This document shows positions 1 to 9,290 of a DNA stretch of 64,000 nucleotides, one piece after another (position 1 is the first letter of the stretch; each line of letters begins with the position of its first letter). The notes under the pieces are model-generated. The model saw only the letters and a list, made by a program, of their open reading frames with translations. It made no database searches and was not told where the DNA came from. This DNA comes from Prevotellaceae bacterium. Its GTDB lineage: Bacteria; Bacteroidota; Bacteroidia; Bacteroidales; Paludibacteraceae. The stretch covers positions 102,921 to 166,920 of the forward strand of contig JACJXK010000002.1 of the NCBI GenBank assembly GCA_020636675.1, read 5' to 3'. A program made the translations under genes and the position numbers.

Positions 1-3000
1 ATTTGGAGCTATTGTGATGGCTTCATCTGCCTTACTCTCTGTGACTGAAACTGTATCTGCGTTTTTTATGATTACGCGATATACATTGGAGTTGTAGCAT
101 GTTATGAATGTGGTCTCTTTTGAGTATGATTTGCCGTTAAATTCAACCGCATCTTTTTCTATTATCAATGTTGTGTCTATAACCGCTGGCATTGGTTTGT
201 AAATCTTGAATGTTCCCGAAGCGTGAAGCATAGATAAGAAATAAACCATACCATTGTAATAGCGCCATTGTCCGGAAGGAGCTGATGTGTTCCATAGCTT
301 GGTCACGTACTCTTTTGCCAACGTTTCATCATTCAATGCGAACACGCCTACGCCGTTGGCTCCTGCCATTCCTTCTGAGTAATTGCCTCCTTGCGCAGAT
401 CCGTTGACGGTGAAATATCCATTTGTATATCCGTCTTTCTTGAAGAAGTTCAACAGATTGCCCATCATGGTCGTCTGGCGGGAATCAGCCTCGAACCAGT
501 GGTAATCCATACCAACATTCATGGCGCAACGGATGGCGTCGTATTTGTATTGGTCACTTTCGTATCCGCACCAATCAGGTTTGTATGCGCTACCGTCAAA
601 CTGACTGTAGTCGGGGAATAGTCCCGTTGATGAGTTGCTTGATTTGTAGAGCAAGTCACGGGCTGCTTTTGCTGTCTGTGCCCAGAAATCTTTATTTGTG
701 TCCGTCCATCTTGCCCATAATTCCAAGAATCCAGGTAAGTTATAGGAAGGGTCTGTAAATCCATAAGAAGTTTCACCAAAGGTGATTAGCTTGCTGTCTA
801 AGTTGAAGATAGGAGAGACAGTTCCATTGGCTCTGCCCGGTTTGTCCATTATCATCTTGATCAAGTACTGAGCTTCTTTCTCGTAGTTGATTTCGCCATC
901 GTTGCCCCATCTGTGGGATGCGAAGAACAATGCGGTCAAGAAGTAAGCCTCTCCATCCGGAGCGCAAGAAGAGCCCTTTATCGTTCCGTTGGTTTCGCAT
1001 TGCCAAGCAAAAAGACCTTCTCTCTGATCTCCGGATTTGTATTGCATGTATTTTTGAGCCCAACGCCAAAGTTTATCGAACTCCTCTTTGTGGTTCAGTT
1101 GTACGCAAATCATCATACCGTATGACATGCCTTCTGTGCGCACATCGCTGTTGCCTGTGTCGAGAATGTATGCCATGTCATTGCCGACGGTGTAGTATAC
1201 GGTGTTAGTTCCTCCACCGAAGAAGTGAGACCAGATGGATTCGATTTTACTATCCACGTCAGTTTGTGATTTTCCTAAATACTCACTGAATAGGTTTCTG
1301 TAAACACCAGTGTAGTAGGCTCCATTGCCGGTTTCGTCGCAACTAGGGCCTGTGTATTCACCCTCGATGATTGGCGTTGGGTCTGGATCTGGATCTGGAT
1401 CTGAGCCAGAACCTGAACCTCCACCTCCACATGAACTAATTGTTATGGCTGCGGATGTCGCAAGTGCCTTGCCTGAAGTCTTGTTGATGGTCAATGTTCC
1501 TGCCCCTGTTATTCCACTAGGAATATTCCATGTGTAAGAACCGCTAGCTGAGATGTTGCTCTTTAACTCAAGGTTAGAGACTCCGCTCACGGCGAAGTAA
1601 TTGATATTGATGCCGGAAGATGCTTTAATGAAGAGTCTTACTTTGGAAGTAGATACGGGTGCGAATGTGGCTTGGAAGTCATTTCCGATGGTAGTGCCTT
1701 CGTATGCAGTCTTCCATGTTCCGTTGTCGTCATATTCGATACTGAAAGAAGATACCGTTCCGTATTTGGTAAACTCGTCAATGATGACGCCACCGACGGT
1801 GGAAGCCTTCGACAGCGATAACTCTACCCATTCGTCCGAATTTTCTTTTGCCCCCCAACGACTGTTTTCGCCGTGCGCACCGTCGTCAGTTAGGATGTTG
1901 TCTACAGACCAGGAGAAGGCGCCCTCTTCGTTGGCCCATTCGGAAGATGCTTTTGCGCTGGATGCGGATACGGCATCAGAAGACCCCGAATTCCAGTTTA
2001 ATGTATAGGTGCTTGTTGCCTCTCCTGTCATTGTCCATGCGATGTTATATGAAGAGTCGGAACACCAAGATTGTGCACTGTTTGGTTTGCTGATGGCAAA
2101 AGTAGGGTCGGCCAAAGCCGCAGAACCTGAGGAAATTGTTACTACGCCGCCGTCAGGAACCGCGTCAAAATAGATGTAATTACCTTCTGTTTTAGATCCA
2201 ATTTCTTCTCCGTCTTGAGAAACCGTTATCTCGGACCATCCGTCTGGTAAAACTCTACGCAAGGAGAGTGGATATTTGTAAGGGTCGTTTGCCAAGTCGT
2301 CAGTAATCTTCATTGTGATTTCTGTAGCCGTGTTGGTCAACTCTGTTATCTTAGCTGCGTTGCGCTCTTTGGAATAAAGGATGGCGTCACGGAAGGTACA
2401 AACCCATACTTTGCTGTCGTTTTGGCTGGCGAAAGACAAGGCTCCTTCTATTGCAGAAGTTGCGGTAGGTGAATATTCCGAACCGTTCTCTACTTCGTGG
2501 ATTAAGAAAACAACCCATCCTTTTTTGTTGATGGCTGATTGCATTTGGTTCTGAAATGCGGATGCGCTGTTGCAACTTCCCGTATTTCCGCAAATCACAG
2601 ATCCGATTCTGAAATAATTAGATGGAGTAGAACCCATTACTTGTCCGTCGCAGATACGTCCGCCGATGTAATACTTAGCAAGTTCCGATTCGGACGGTTC
2701 ATTACAGTTCGGATAGGTAATTGTATTACAAACCTGTCCGGAAATATTTTGGTCAATCGTATTCTTGGAAGAACTGATCTCGGAGTCTGGCATTGTCTGT
2801 CCATGATTGACAGAGTGGCTACCAACTTCATGACCCTTGTTTACTAATGATTGGAAGTTGCTCCAGTTTGGCCCCCAGCTAATTACGGGATAGAAGCTCG
2901 CGGTATACTTGTACTTGTCGAACAATGGTACCGCATAAGTAAACTGCGTAGCGCAACCATCGTCGAATGTGAATGTGGCTGCTGACGAACGGAATCCTTT

Positions 3001-3096
3001 CCATGTCCCGACCTCGTATGCCGAACTTTGGGCAAACGTTGTTGCTACGGAAAGAATCATTGTCGTTAGAAACGAGTGTAAAAATTTGATTCTCAT
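1..3096 (-). CDS. Secreted CE4 deacetylase-GH8 xylanase-type fusion enzyme (C-terminus outside window)
   Basis: The reading frame is open from an ATG at 3096 to the window edge, 1032 residues so far. A signal peptide (residues 1-23) is followed by a NodB/CE4 polysaccharide deacetylase domain (about 30-240) with TFDDG (Asp45, Asp46) and SHSVNH (His94, His98). A beta-rich segment (about 275-325), a discoidin-like carbohydrate-binding region (about 395-510) and a Gly/Ser then Asp-Pro linker (about 555-573) lead to a GH8 domain (about 580-960). The GH8 part has VRTEGMSYGMM with acid Glu655 and YDAIRCAMN with probable base Asp853, which resembles reducing-end xylose-releasing exo-oligoxylanase more than endoglucanases. 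It probably removes acetyl groups from xylan or xylo-oligosaccharides and cleaves them outside the cell. A sorting tail, if any, lies beyond the window. Exact substrate is inferred. Confidence 0.88.
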   Translation of the reverse strand, partial: MRIKFLHSFLTTMILSVATTFAQSSAYEVGTWKGFRSSAATFTFDDGCATQFTYAVPLFDKYKYTASFYPVISWGPNWSNFQSLVNKGHEVGSHSVNHGQTMPDSEISSSKNTIDQNISGQVCNTITYPNCNEPSESELAKYYIGGRICDGQVMGSTPSNYFRIGSVICGNTGSCNSASAFQNQMQSAINKKGWVVFLIHEVENGSEYSPTATSAIEGALSFASQNDSKVWVCTFRDAILYSKERNAAKITELTNTATEITMKITDDLANDPYKYPLSLRRVLPDGWSEITVSQDGEEIGSKTEGNYIYFDAVPDGGVVTISSGSAALADPTFAISKPNSAQSWCSDSSYNIAWTMTGEATSTYTLNWNSGSSDAVSASSAKASSEWANEEGAFSWSVDNILTDDGAHGENSRWGAKENSDEWVELSLSKASTVGGVIIDEFTKYGTVSSFSIEYDDNGTWKTAYEGTTIGNDFQATFAPVSTSKVRLFIKASSGININYFAVSGVSNLELKSNISASGSYTWNIPSGITGAGTLTINKTSGKALATSAAITISSCGGGGSGSGSDPDPDPDPTPIIEGEYTGPSCDETGNGAYYTGVYRNLFSEYLGKSQTDVDSKIESIWSHFFGGGTNTVYYTVGNDMAYILDTGNSDVRTEGMSYGMMICVQLNHKEEFDKLWRWAQKYMQYKSGDQREGLFAWQCETNGTIKGSSCAPDGEAYFLTALFFASHRWGNDGEINYEKEAQYLIKMIMDKPGRANGTVSPIFNLDSKLITFGETSYGFTDPSYNLPGFLELWARWTDTNKDFWAQTAKAARDLLYKSSNSSTGLFPDYSQFDGSAYKPDWCGYESDQYKYDAIRCAMNVGMDYHWFEADSRQTTMMGNLLNFFKKDGYTNGYFTVNGSAQGGNYSEGMAGANGVGVFALNDETLAKEYVTKLWNTSAPSGQWRYYNGMVYFLSMLHASGTFKIYKPMPAVIDTTLIIEKDAVEFNGKSYSKETTFITCYNSNVYRVIIKNADTVSVTESKADEAITIAPN

Positions 3097-3187
3097 ACTA
3101 AAAAATTAAAAAGTTCAATAAATGTAAGACACATATCTAAATAATAAAGGAAACGTCTTTTTCGTTATGTGTTGATGTTAGTCGTTA

Positions 3188-3195
3188 CAAAATTA
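3188..3195 (-). promoter_or_regulatory. Possible -7 box for the CE4-GH8 gene
   Basis: TAATTTTG on the minus strand fits the Bacteroidota -7 consensus TAnnTTTG, about 90 bases before the start codon. No convincing -33 TTTG lies 19-20 bases upstream, so the call is tentative. A separate promoter would make sense because a terminator lies between this gene and the mannanase gene. Confidence 0.35.
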
Positions 3196-3361
3196 TGTCA
3201 AATGTAGTTAAATGGATTCTTTTCGCTTTATGTTATGCAACATAAATATGTCCATTCTACTTGTTGTTGAGTGTTTATTCGTTTTTTTCGAATGGGGAGA
3301 AAATTGTTTGGATGCTATTCTCCCCGCCTCGTAGTCTCAAAGATGTGGGTTTTCTTTTTGT

Positions 3362-3396
3362 CAAAAAGAGAGAGTCTTTTTTATGGGACTCTCTCT
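3362..3396 (-). terminator. Rho-independent terminator after the GH5 gene
   Basis: A perfect 10-base stem (3367-3376 with 3387-3396, AGAGAGAGTC) is followed on the minus strand by a T run (3363-3366). It lies just past the mannanase stop. The rest of the 336-base gap (3097-3432) is AT-rich with no gene seen. Confidence 0.8.
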
Positions 3397-3432
3397 GATT
3401 TTGATTTTTCGTTTCTTAATCTATATCGTTGA

Positions 3433-4758
3433 TTACTTCTGAAGTTTAATCAGACTGTCGTTGTATTGTTTTACAATCGTCATGGTTGGGTCGTTTGCGA
3501 ATACGGAGTTAAGACCTTGAGCCTCTTGTGGTGGATCGCCAAGATAGTCATCTCCGTTTCTCCACATGTTGTCTGTCCTTTCTGGATTAGGAAGTCCAAC
3601 CCCGGAATATGTCCAAAAATTGGCTCCGGCCATTAGTCCGTTATGTTTTGCGCTTTCCAATACTCTGTTAAATGAGTAGCTGTAGTATTTGTCGCGGATG
3701 CGGACGGTCGAATTGGGTGCGAATGAGAATCCGTCTCTAGGCAACCCGAACTCTTCGAACACGATTGGTTTCTGTAACTTCGAGGCAATGGACATCTGTA
3801 GATCCATGTATTTGCCTACCTTGATAAGTGCCGAGTCTATGCTTCCATCCATGTCTTTCGGGTCGAGCCAGCTCCAGTTGTATGGCCAGATGTGCATGGT
3901 GAGGTAATCCACGTTTTTGTCAGAGTGAATCCTTTCGAATAGGTTGATGTCGTTCTCACAGCCCCAAGTGCCTTCCGATCCCGTTGTTACCAAGTGGTTG
4001 GGGTCGTTCTTTTTTATGAGTGCTGCGGTGGAGTCGATCCAAGAGATGAATAATGTTTTGTTTTCATTGGAGAATGCCCGAGGTTCGTTGGCTATCTCCC
4101 AAGTCATGATGGTAGGATCGTCTTTGTAGGCGATGCCGTTGATGGAGTTTCTCCTATTTGTCAGGAATTCCACATGTTTATAGAACATGGATTTAGCTTT
4201 CTCGTCATGGAGAAACCGACCGGAGAAAGACATGAATTCTCCCCATGTTTTCCCTTTTACCTCCGGATAGGGAATGGCTTCTCCTGTGGACCAGTTGACA
4301 TATTGAGAAAAACCGCCGGACCATTCCCACGCATTATTGACGAAGAGGATGGCCACCATCTCCCTCTTTCTCATCTCGTCGAGTAGGAAGTCGAGCCCGT
4401 CTAGCAGATTCTCATCGTATCTGCCTGGCTCCATCTGCATGGCCGGACTTACACGGCGAGGCTCGCCATTGGGTCCTTCTGCTCCTGCTAATATGCGGAG
4501 GTTGTCTATCCCGTTGGCTTTCATGAGGTCCAGTTCCTTGACCAGTCGTTTCCTGTTGCCACCTTCTCCTGAAGATCCTAATGATGCGCCATACCAATAG
4601 TTGGTTCCTATGTAATAGTATGGCTTTCCCTTTCGGATGAATTGCCCGTTTTTTATGGAGATGAATTGACTCTCCACCGAAGAGTTCGTTTCTCTCCGAC
4701 TGTTGCATGAGCCTAATAATAAGATACCCATGAGTAAAATGCTTATAATTTTATTCAT
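3433..4758 (-). CDS. GH5 (subfamily 7-like) endo-beta-1,4-mannanase lipoprotein
   Basis: 441 residues with a lipoprotein signal ending LLLGSC (Cys18), so probably anchored at the cell surface or periplasmic face. The TIM-barrel GH5 signature is clear: TWEIANEPR carries acid/base Glu225, and VFEEFG carries the nucleophile, probably Glu336. The N-terminal strand with YIGTNYWYG and the segment HIWPYNW are typical of GH5_7 beta-mannanases, which cut internal beta-1,4-mannosidic bonds of mannan, glucomannan or galactomannan. It sits between an acetylesterase gene (62 bases upstream) and the CE4-GH8 gene on the same strand, which fits deacetylation and hydrolysis of acetylated hemicellulose. The subfamily is from recognition of motifs, not a tree. 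Confidence 0.87.
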   Translation of the reverse strand: MNKIISILLMGILLLGSCNSRRETNSSVESQFISIKNGQFIRKGKPYYYIGTNYWYGASLGSSGEGGNRKRLVKELDLMKANGIDNLRILAGAEGPNGEPRRVSPAMQMEPGRYDENLLDGLDFLLDEMRKREMVAILFVNNAWEWSGGFSQYVNWSTGEAIPYPEVKGKTWGEFMSFSGRFLHDEKAKSMFYKHVEFLTNRRNSINGIAYKDDPTIMTWEIANEPRAFSNENKTLFISWIDSTAALIKKNDPNHLVTTGSEGTWGCENDINLFERIHSDKNVDYLTMHIWPYNWSWLDPKDMDGSIDSALIKVGKYMDLQMSIASKLQKPIVFEEFGLPRDGFSFAPNSTVRIRDKYYSYSFNRVLESAKHNGLMAGANFWTYSGVGLPNPERTDNMWRNGDDYLGDPPQEAQGLNSVFANDPTMTIVKQYNDSLIKLQK

Positions 4759-4820
4759 ACTTTAATTTTTGAAATTACTAGGAACATACACGATGAAAGA
4801 TGGTGATATGTCCGTCTCTT

Positions 4821-6815
4821 TTATTCGGGTTGGGTCAGAAGTTTCCAACTGTCCGTACGGAACGGAGAAGCAGGCAGCCCGTCAGAGTCTGCCAGGTTGC
4901 AGTCCGGATTGGATGCCCATGCGTATCTGACAGCTATCGGAGTCTGTACTTGGTCGCAAGTGAGAATGACAGTGTTGAGACCAGTTATTTTGGCCTTTGC
5001 CCAATAGAATACCTTGTCTTCTCCGGCAAGTGCGAATCCTTTAAGTTCCTTTCCCTTTCCTGCTATTCTTAGACCTTTTCCTGTGTCGGAGAAAGATATG
5101 GTTACTGTATTTCCGGAGATGCTCATCTTGTCATAAACAGGTCCGCTATGTAAAGTGGAACTTTGTCCGTAACATTTGGCCAGTGCCCACAAGGACAGTC
5201 GTTTGCCGATTACCTGTTTGTTCCCCGGATGTATGTTCTCCGCATCTCCTGCGTCGATGGCAATCGCCATTCCTGTGTTAGGAAGTTGTAACGCTAGTTT
5301 TTGGGCTTCTCTCAGTTCTGGCCAAGCTTCGTCTGCTGGATTTGGAAGCCTGCGCATATGGGAAGCTAATTGTACAAAGAAGAACGGGAAGTCGCCCTCG
5401 CCCCAGCGTGTACGCCAGTCTGTGATTAATGTTTGAAAAAGGTCTCTGTATTCCCATGCCTTTCCTGCGTTCTCTTCTCCTTGGTACCAGATAACTCCTT
5501 TTATGGCGTAAGGAATGAGCGGGTTAATCATGGCATTGTATAGTACGGTTGGAGTGCCTTGACTGTTAGGTTGGATTGGCTTCGCTGCTATCTTGCTTAG
5601 GTCAAACCCTTTGTGACATTTCCAGACACCACTTAAATCAATTTTGTCTTTGCCGAAACGAAGAGCCATGTCTTCTGCTTTTCCATTGAAACCTCCTGCT
5701 CCTTGGAAATCGCTGACACGAAGTACGATGACATTTCCTTTCTCTTTGATCAAACCTTCTGGTACTGTGTAATGTCTGGTTTCTCCCCAAAGTCCGCTTT
5801 GCCCGACTTTCACTCCGTTGATCCATGCTTCGTCATAATCGTCAGAAGGTGCTATGTCCAGGGTCATTGCTTTGCCAACCCAATTTGGCTTTACATCAAT
5901 TTCTTTTCTGAACCAGACCGAACCATCAAATAGACCGATGACGGTGCTTTCCCATAAAGATGGTAGACTGATGGTGTCCCAATCTCTGGTATCCAACTTT
6001 ATGTGTGTGAAGATAGAGTCAATTCCCTTTATTCCAAGATCCAGCTTTCCCATCTCCCTAATGTATTCTTTGTTGTCTGTTTCGTATTTTTCCCTTTGTT
6101 CCAAGGTGTCTTTAGGTAGTGCCTTTACTCTGTTCACGTCTTCTCTGTACCTGTCTATCATAGACAGAGCCTCGGCACTGGTCCAAGATTCGGCTGCGGT
6201 TCCTCCCCATGCCGACAGGATGATGCCGATAGGAGCTTTAATCGTTTCTTGCAGGTCTCTCGCAAAGAAATAGGCGACAGCCGAGAAGTTTTTCACGCTC
6301 TCTGGGGTGCATGGCTTCCATCCGTCGGCAATCAGAGTGTCGATAGGATAGGTGGATGTGTTGCGGTTGACGATGAACAAACGGATGTCCGGATACTTGG
6401 CGTTGGCGGTCTCTTCTTTTGCATTGTCAACCGGAGCCCAGTTGTTGATCATTTGGACTTCCATGTTAGATTGTCCGGAGGCTATCCATACCTCGCCAAC
6501 GGCCACGGATCTGAACCGAAGCGTATCGTTTTCCGTGGTTACAAGAAGGGAGTCTCCTGTCCCTGCTTGTTCTGGCCTCAGTTTCAGTTGCCAATGTCCT
6601 TGGTCGTCAGCTTCTGTCGTGACACACTGTGTCCTAAATTCCACTTTGACCTCTCCCGTAGGTGTGGTGCTTCCCCAAACGGGAACCTCCACTCCTTGTT
6701 GCAGAACCATGTTGTCGCTGAATAGTTGGGACATCTTCAACGGTTGTTTCTCGGGGGCTTTGCATTGAGCTAATAGGGCAATGATGGATAATAGATAAAA
6801 CTGTCTTGCTTTCAT
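4821..6815 (-). CDS. SASA/SGNH-type carbohydrate acetylesterase
   Basis: 664 residues from ATG at 6815; the frame stays open further upstream, but MKARQFYLL starts the signal sequence. Residues 11-18 form a hydrophobic stretch ending in Cys18 (possible but imperfect lipobox LAQC). The family block GQSNM (114-118, nucleophile Ser116) and DAENIHPGNK with the catalytic His mark a sialate O-acetylesterase (SASA, PF03629) fold. A jelly-roll-like insertion (roughly residues 330-460, with SLWES and WFRKEIDV) splits the SGNH domain, as in SASA-like and CE20-type esterases. It probably removes acetyl groups from mannan or xylan for the neighbouring glycosidases; true sialate activity is less likely in this setting. 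First gene of the minus-strand cluster. Confidence 0.85.
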   Translation of the reverse strand: MKARQFYLLSIIALLAQCKAPEKQPLKMSQLFSDNMVLQQGVEVPVWGSTTPTGEVKVEFRTQCVTTEADDQGHWQLKLRPEQAGTGDSLLVTTENDTLRFRSVAVGEVWIASGQSNMEVQMINNWAPVDNAKEETANAKYPDIRLFIVNRNTSTYPIDTLIADGWKPCTPESVKNFSAVAYFFARDLQETIKAPIGIILSAWGGTAAESWTSAEALSMIDRYREDVNRVKALPKDTLEQREKYETDNKEYIREMGKLDLGIKGIDSIFTHIKLDTRDWDTISLPSLWESTVIGLFDGSVWFRKEIDVKPNWVGKAMTLDIAPSDDYDEAWINGVKVGQSGLWGETRHYTVPEGLIKEKGNVIVLRVSDFQGAGGFNGKAEDMALRFGKDKIDLSGVWKCHKGFDLSKIAAKPIQPNSQGTPTVLYNAMINPLIPYAIKGVIWYQGEENAGKAWEYRDLFQTLITDWRTRWGEGDFPFFFVQLASHMRRLPNPADEAWPELREAQKLALQLPNTGMAIAIDAGDAENIHPGNKQVIGKRLSLWALAKCYGQSSTLHSGPVYDKMSISGNTVTISFSDTGKGLRIAGKGKELKGFALAGEDKVFYWAKAKITGLNTVILTCDQVQTPIAVRYAWASNPDCNLADSDGLPASPFRTDSWKLLTQPE

Positions 6816-6921
6816 TTTGTGATGTTGATTATTTGTGAGTTTAATTCTAAGTATTAACGACAAAATTTGCAAATTCTTTATGTAGATGAAATGAAATAAA
6901 TACTTCAGTCTTTGATTTAGC

Positions 6922-6952
6922 CAAAGATAATAGGATTTATTTGAAATAGAAA
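6922..6952 (-). promoter_or_regulatory. Promoter of the esterase-mannanase cluster
   Basis: On the minus strand TATCTTTG (6922-6929) matches the -7 consensus, and TTTC (6949-6952), one base from TTTG, lies 19 bases upstream. It gives a leader of about 100 bases before the esterase start. Confidence 0.5.
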
Positions 6953-7247
6953 TTTCGGTTTTCTTATTTAAATAGGTGTAATATTTAATAAATGCAAAAA
7001 AAACATAATAAATAAATACGAAAGAAAGGTTGTTCTTAATGAAATTTTTTTCTGTTGGAAAGAAGTGAGTTGGTGGCAAAAATATATATATATTATTTTA
7101 ATATATAGGCTTTTGTGTTGATTGTTTGGTGCTTGACTTGCTTTCGGTGCTGAACAATAGAACCTGTCTATTGTGTCTGTGTCTATTTATGGAGACGACA
7201 GAATGAGTCTGAAATGATTCCTCATATCAGCTTCTTGTGCTTGATAG
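6953..7247. other. Intergenic AT-rich stretch between divergent units
   Basis: No gene seen. It contains an AT-only tract near 7081-7107 and one perfect 8-base hairpin, ACAATAGA/TCTATTGT (7154-7174, loop ACCTG), without a T run. The hairpin lies upstream of the rimP promoter and has no assigned role. Confidence 0.5.
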
Positions 7248-7279
7248 TTTGGTTTTTACGGATATTTGTCATATCTTTG
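7248..7279 (+). promoter_or_regulatory. Promoter of the rimP-nusA-infB operon
   Basis: TTTG (7248-7251), a 20-base spacer and TATCTTTG (7272-7279) are a full match to the Bacteroidota -33/-7 consensus. Transcription would start near 7286, leaving a leader of about 58 bases that contains the hairpin at 7301-7320. Confidence 0.75.
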
Positions 7280-7300
7280 CGGTGGTTTAGTGGAATTGAG

Positions 7301-7320
7301 AGGGGGACGGCAGTCCCCCT
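7301..7320 (+). promoter_or_regulatory. GC-rich hairpin in the rimP leader
   Basis: AGGGGGAC and GTCCCCCT form a perfect 8-base stem around the tetraloop GGCA, 23 bases before the rimP ATG. It has no U run, so it is not a terminator. It may protect or regulate the leader; the function is not known from the sequence. Confidence 0.5.
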
Positions 7321-7343
7321 ATTTTGTTGCTAAAAACGAGAAA

Positions 7344-7811
7344 ATGATAGAGAAGAGTATTGTCAGACAACTAGTTGAAGATTTCATCGCGGAATCAGAC
7401 CGATTTATTGTTGATGTGAATGTCAGCAAAGATAATTCCATTTTGGTGGAGATAGATTCTAAAGATGGTGTTGCGATAGACGATTGTGTGGCATTAACCA
7501 AATATATAGAGTCCAAGATTGACCGCGAGGTGGAAGATTATAACTTGGAAGTGGGCTCTGCAGGCCTGTCTTCTCCATTTAAGGTCGTCGAACAATACCG
7601 GAAATATGAAGGTAGCGAAGTGGAAGTGTTGGATGGCGATGGGAAAAAACATCATGGAATACTGAAAGATGTGACGGATTCCTCTTTCGGAGTGGAGGTG
7701 GTCAGTAAGATAAAGCCGGAAGGCGCAAAACGCAAGGTGGAGGTCTCCGAAACCTTGACGTTCGAATACGATAAAATAAAATATACAAAATATACTATCA
7801 GATTTAAATAA
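7344..7811 (+). CDS. rimP: Ribosome maturation factor RimP
   Basis: 155 residues from ATG at 7344 (MIEKSIVRQLVEDF); the frame is open further upstream, but that part overlaps the promoter and leader hairpin. The N-terminal alpha/beta domain has the family stretch FIVDVNVSKDNSILVEIDS and YNLEVGSAGLSSPF (the usual LEVSSPGL block with a G substitution), followed by the C-terminal SH3-like barrel. RimP helps mature the 30S subunit. The gene ends two bases before nusA, and the rimP-nusA-infB order is conserved across bacteria, so identification is secure. Confidence 0.95.
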   Translation: MIEKSIVRQLVEDFIAESDRFIVDVNVSKDNSILVEIDSKDGVAIDDCVALTKYIESKIDREVEDYNLEVGSAGLSSPFKVVEQYRKYEGSEVEVLDGDGKKHHGILKDVTDSSFGVEVVSKIKPEGAKRKVEVSETLTFEYDKIKYTKYTIRFK

Positions 7812-7813
7812 TC

Positions 7814-9196
7814 ATGGCTAAACAAGAGGAGATAAGTTTGATTGATAGTTTTTCAGAGTTTAAGGATCTGAAAAATATTGATAGAAGCACAATGATCAGC
7901 GTGTTGGAGGAGTCATTCCGCAGCGTTATTTCAAAGATGTTCGGCACGGACGAGAATTATGATGTAATCATAAATCCGGACAAGGGTGACTTTGAGATAT
8001 ATAGGAATAGAAAAATTGTAGAGGATGCTGAGCTTGAAGATCCAAATACGGAAATCTCGCTGAGTGAAGCCAGAAAGATTGACGATGATTTCGAAGTGGG
8101 AGAAGATGTTACCGACAAGGTGGACTTCGCATCATTCGGCCGTCGTGCTATATTGAATTTGAGACAGACATTGGCTTCTAAAATATTGGATCTACAAAAG
8201 GATACGCTTTATAATAAGTATAAGGAAAGGATCGGTACTATTGTGATGGGTGAGGTTTATCAGGTTTGGAAGAAGGAGATCCTTTTGCTGGATGACGAAG
8301 GAAATGAAATGTTACTTCCTAAGACGGAACAGATACCTTCTGACTTTTATCGCAAGGGCGATTCGTTGCGTGCGGTTGTCGCTAAGGTTGATAACAAGAA
8401 CAACAATCCTAAGATCATCTTGTCAAGAACTTCACCGTTATTCTTGCAACGTTTGTTCGAATTGGAGGTTCCTGAGATAAATGACGGACTGATAACTATA
8501 CGTCGCATCGCCCGTATTCCGGGAGAAAGAGCAAAAGTGGCTGTCGAATCTTACGATGAGCGTATTGATCCGGTAGGAGCTTGCGTAGGAATGAAGGGAG
8601 CCCGCATTCATGGGATCGTCCGTGAATTACGCAACGAGAATATTGATGTCATCAATTATACGAACAATATGTCATTGTTCATCTCCAGAGCATTGAGTCC
8701 TGCAAGAATATCTTCTATCAGATTGATAGAGGAACATAAAAAGGCGGAAGTCTTTTTGAAGCCGGAAGAGGTTTCTCTTGCAATCGGTAAGGGAGGTATG
8801 AATATTCGTTTGGCAACGATGTTGACCGAATACCAGATAGAGGTCTTCCGTGATGTAGATGATAATTTTGATGAGGAAGATATCTTCTTGGATGAGTTCC
8901 TGGATGAAATAGAACCATGGGTGATTGAAATATTGAAGGGTATCGGTTGTGATACGGCTAAAAATGTTTTGGAGATACCAAGAGAAGAACTTATCAAACG
9001 TACAGACCTAGAGGAGGAGACTGTTGATGATGTGCTTCGTGTACTTAGCGCAGAGTTTGATAGCGATTCCGATTCGGATAAGAAAACGGATGATCAAGAT
9101 GCCGAATCCCAGGTCGAAGAGTCGCAGGATGCGGAACAAGATGCTCCATCTGAAGGATCTGACTCTCAGGAGAAAGAAGAAGAACCTCAGAACTAA
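7814..9196 (+). CDS. nusA: Transcription termination/antitermination factor NusA
   Basis: 460 residues. The order is N-terminal polymerase-binding domain (1-125), S1 domain (about 130-200, IGTIVMGEVYQV), and two KH domains including VGACVGMKGARI and SLAIGKGGMNIRLA. An acidic Ser/Asp/Glu-rich tail (about 415-460) replaces the C-terminal repeats found in enterobacteria. NusA binds RNA polymerase and nascent RNA to modulate pausing, termination and rRNA antitermination. It lies in the operon between rimP and infB. Confidence 0.97.
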   Translation: MAKQEEISLIDSFSEFKDLKNIDRSTMISVLEESFRSVISKMFGTDENYDVIINPDKGDFEIYRNRKIVEDAELEDPNTEISLSEARKIDDDFEVGEDVTDKVDFASFGRRAILNLRQTLASKILDLQKDTLYNKYKERIGTIVMGEVYQVWKKEILLLDDEGNEMLLPKTEQIPSDFYRKGDSLRAVVAKVDNKNNNPKIILSRTSPLFLQRLFELEVPEINDGLITIRRIARIPGERAKVAVESYDERIDPVGACVGMKGARIHGIVRELRNENIDVINYTNNMSLFISRALSPARISSIRLIEEHKKAEVFLKPEEVSLAIGKGGMNIRLATMLTEYQIEVFRDVDDNFDEEDIFLDEFLDEIEPWVIEILKGIGCDTAKNVLEIPREELIKRTDLEEETVDDVLRVLSAEFDSDSDSDKKTDDQDAESQVEESQDAEQDAPSEGSDSQEKEEEPQN

Positions 9197-9290
9197 GGTT
9201 CTGGGTCTTTGTGCCTTACTCGGGCTTTCGGAAGAGACGTAGTCCGCAACCGTGCGATGATGAATTTTTAAAAAGTTTTAAAGTTAGAAT

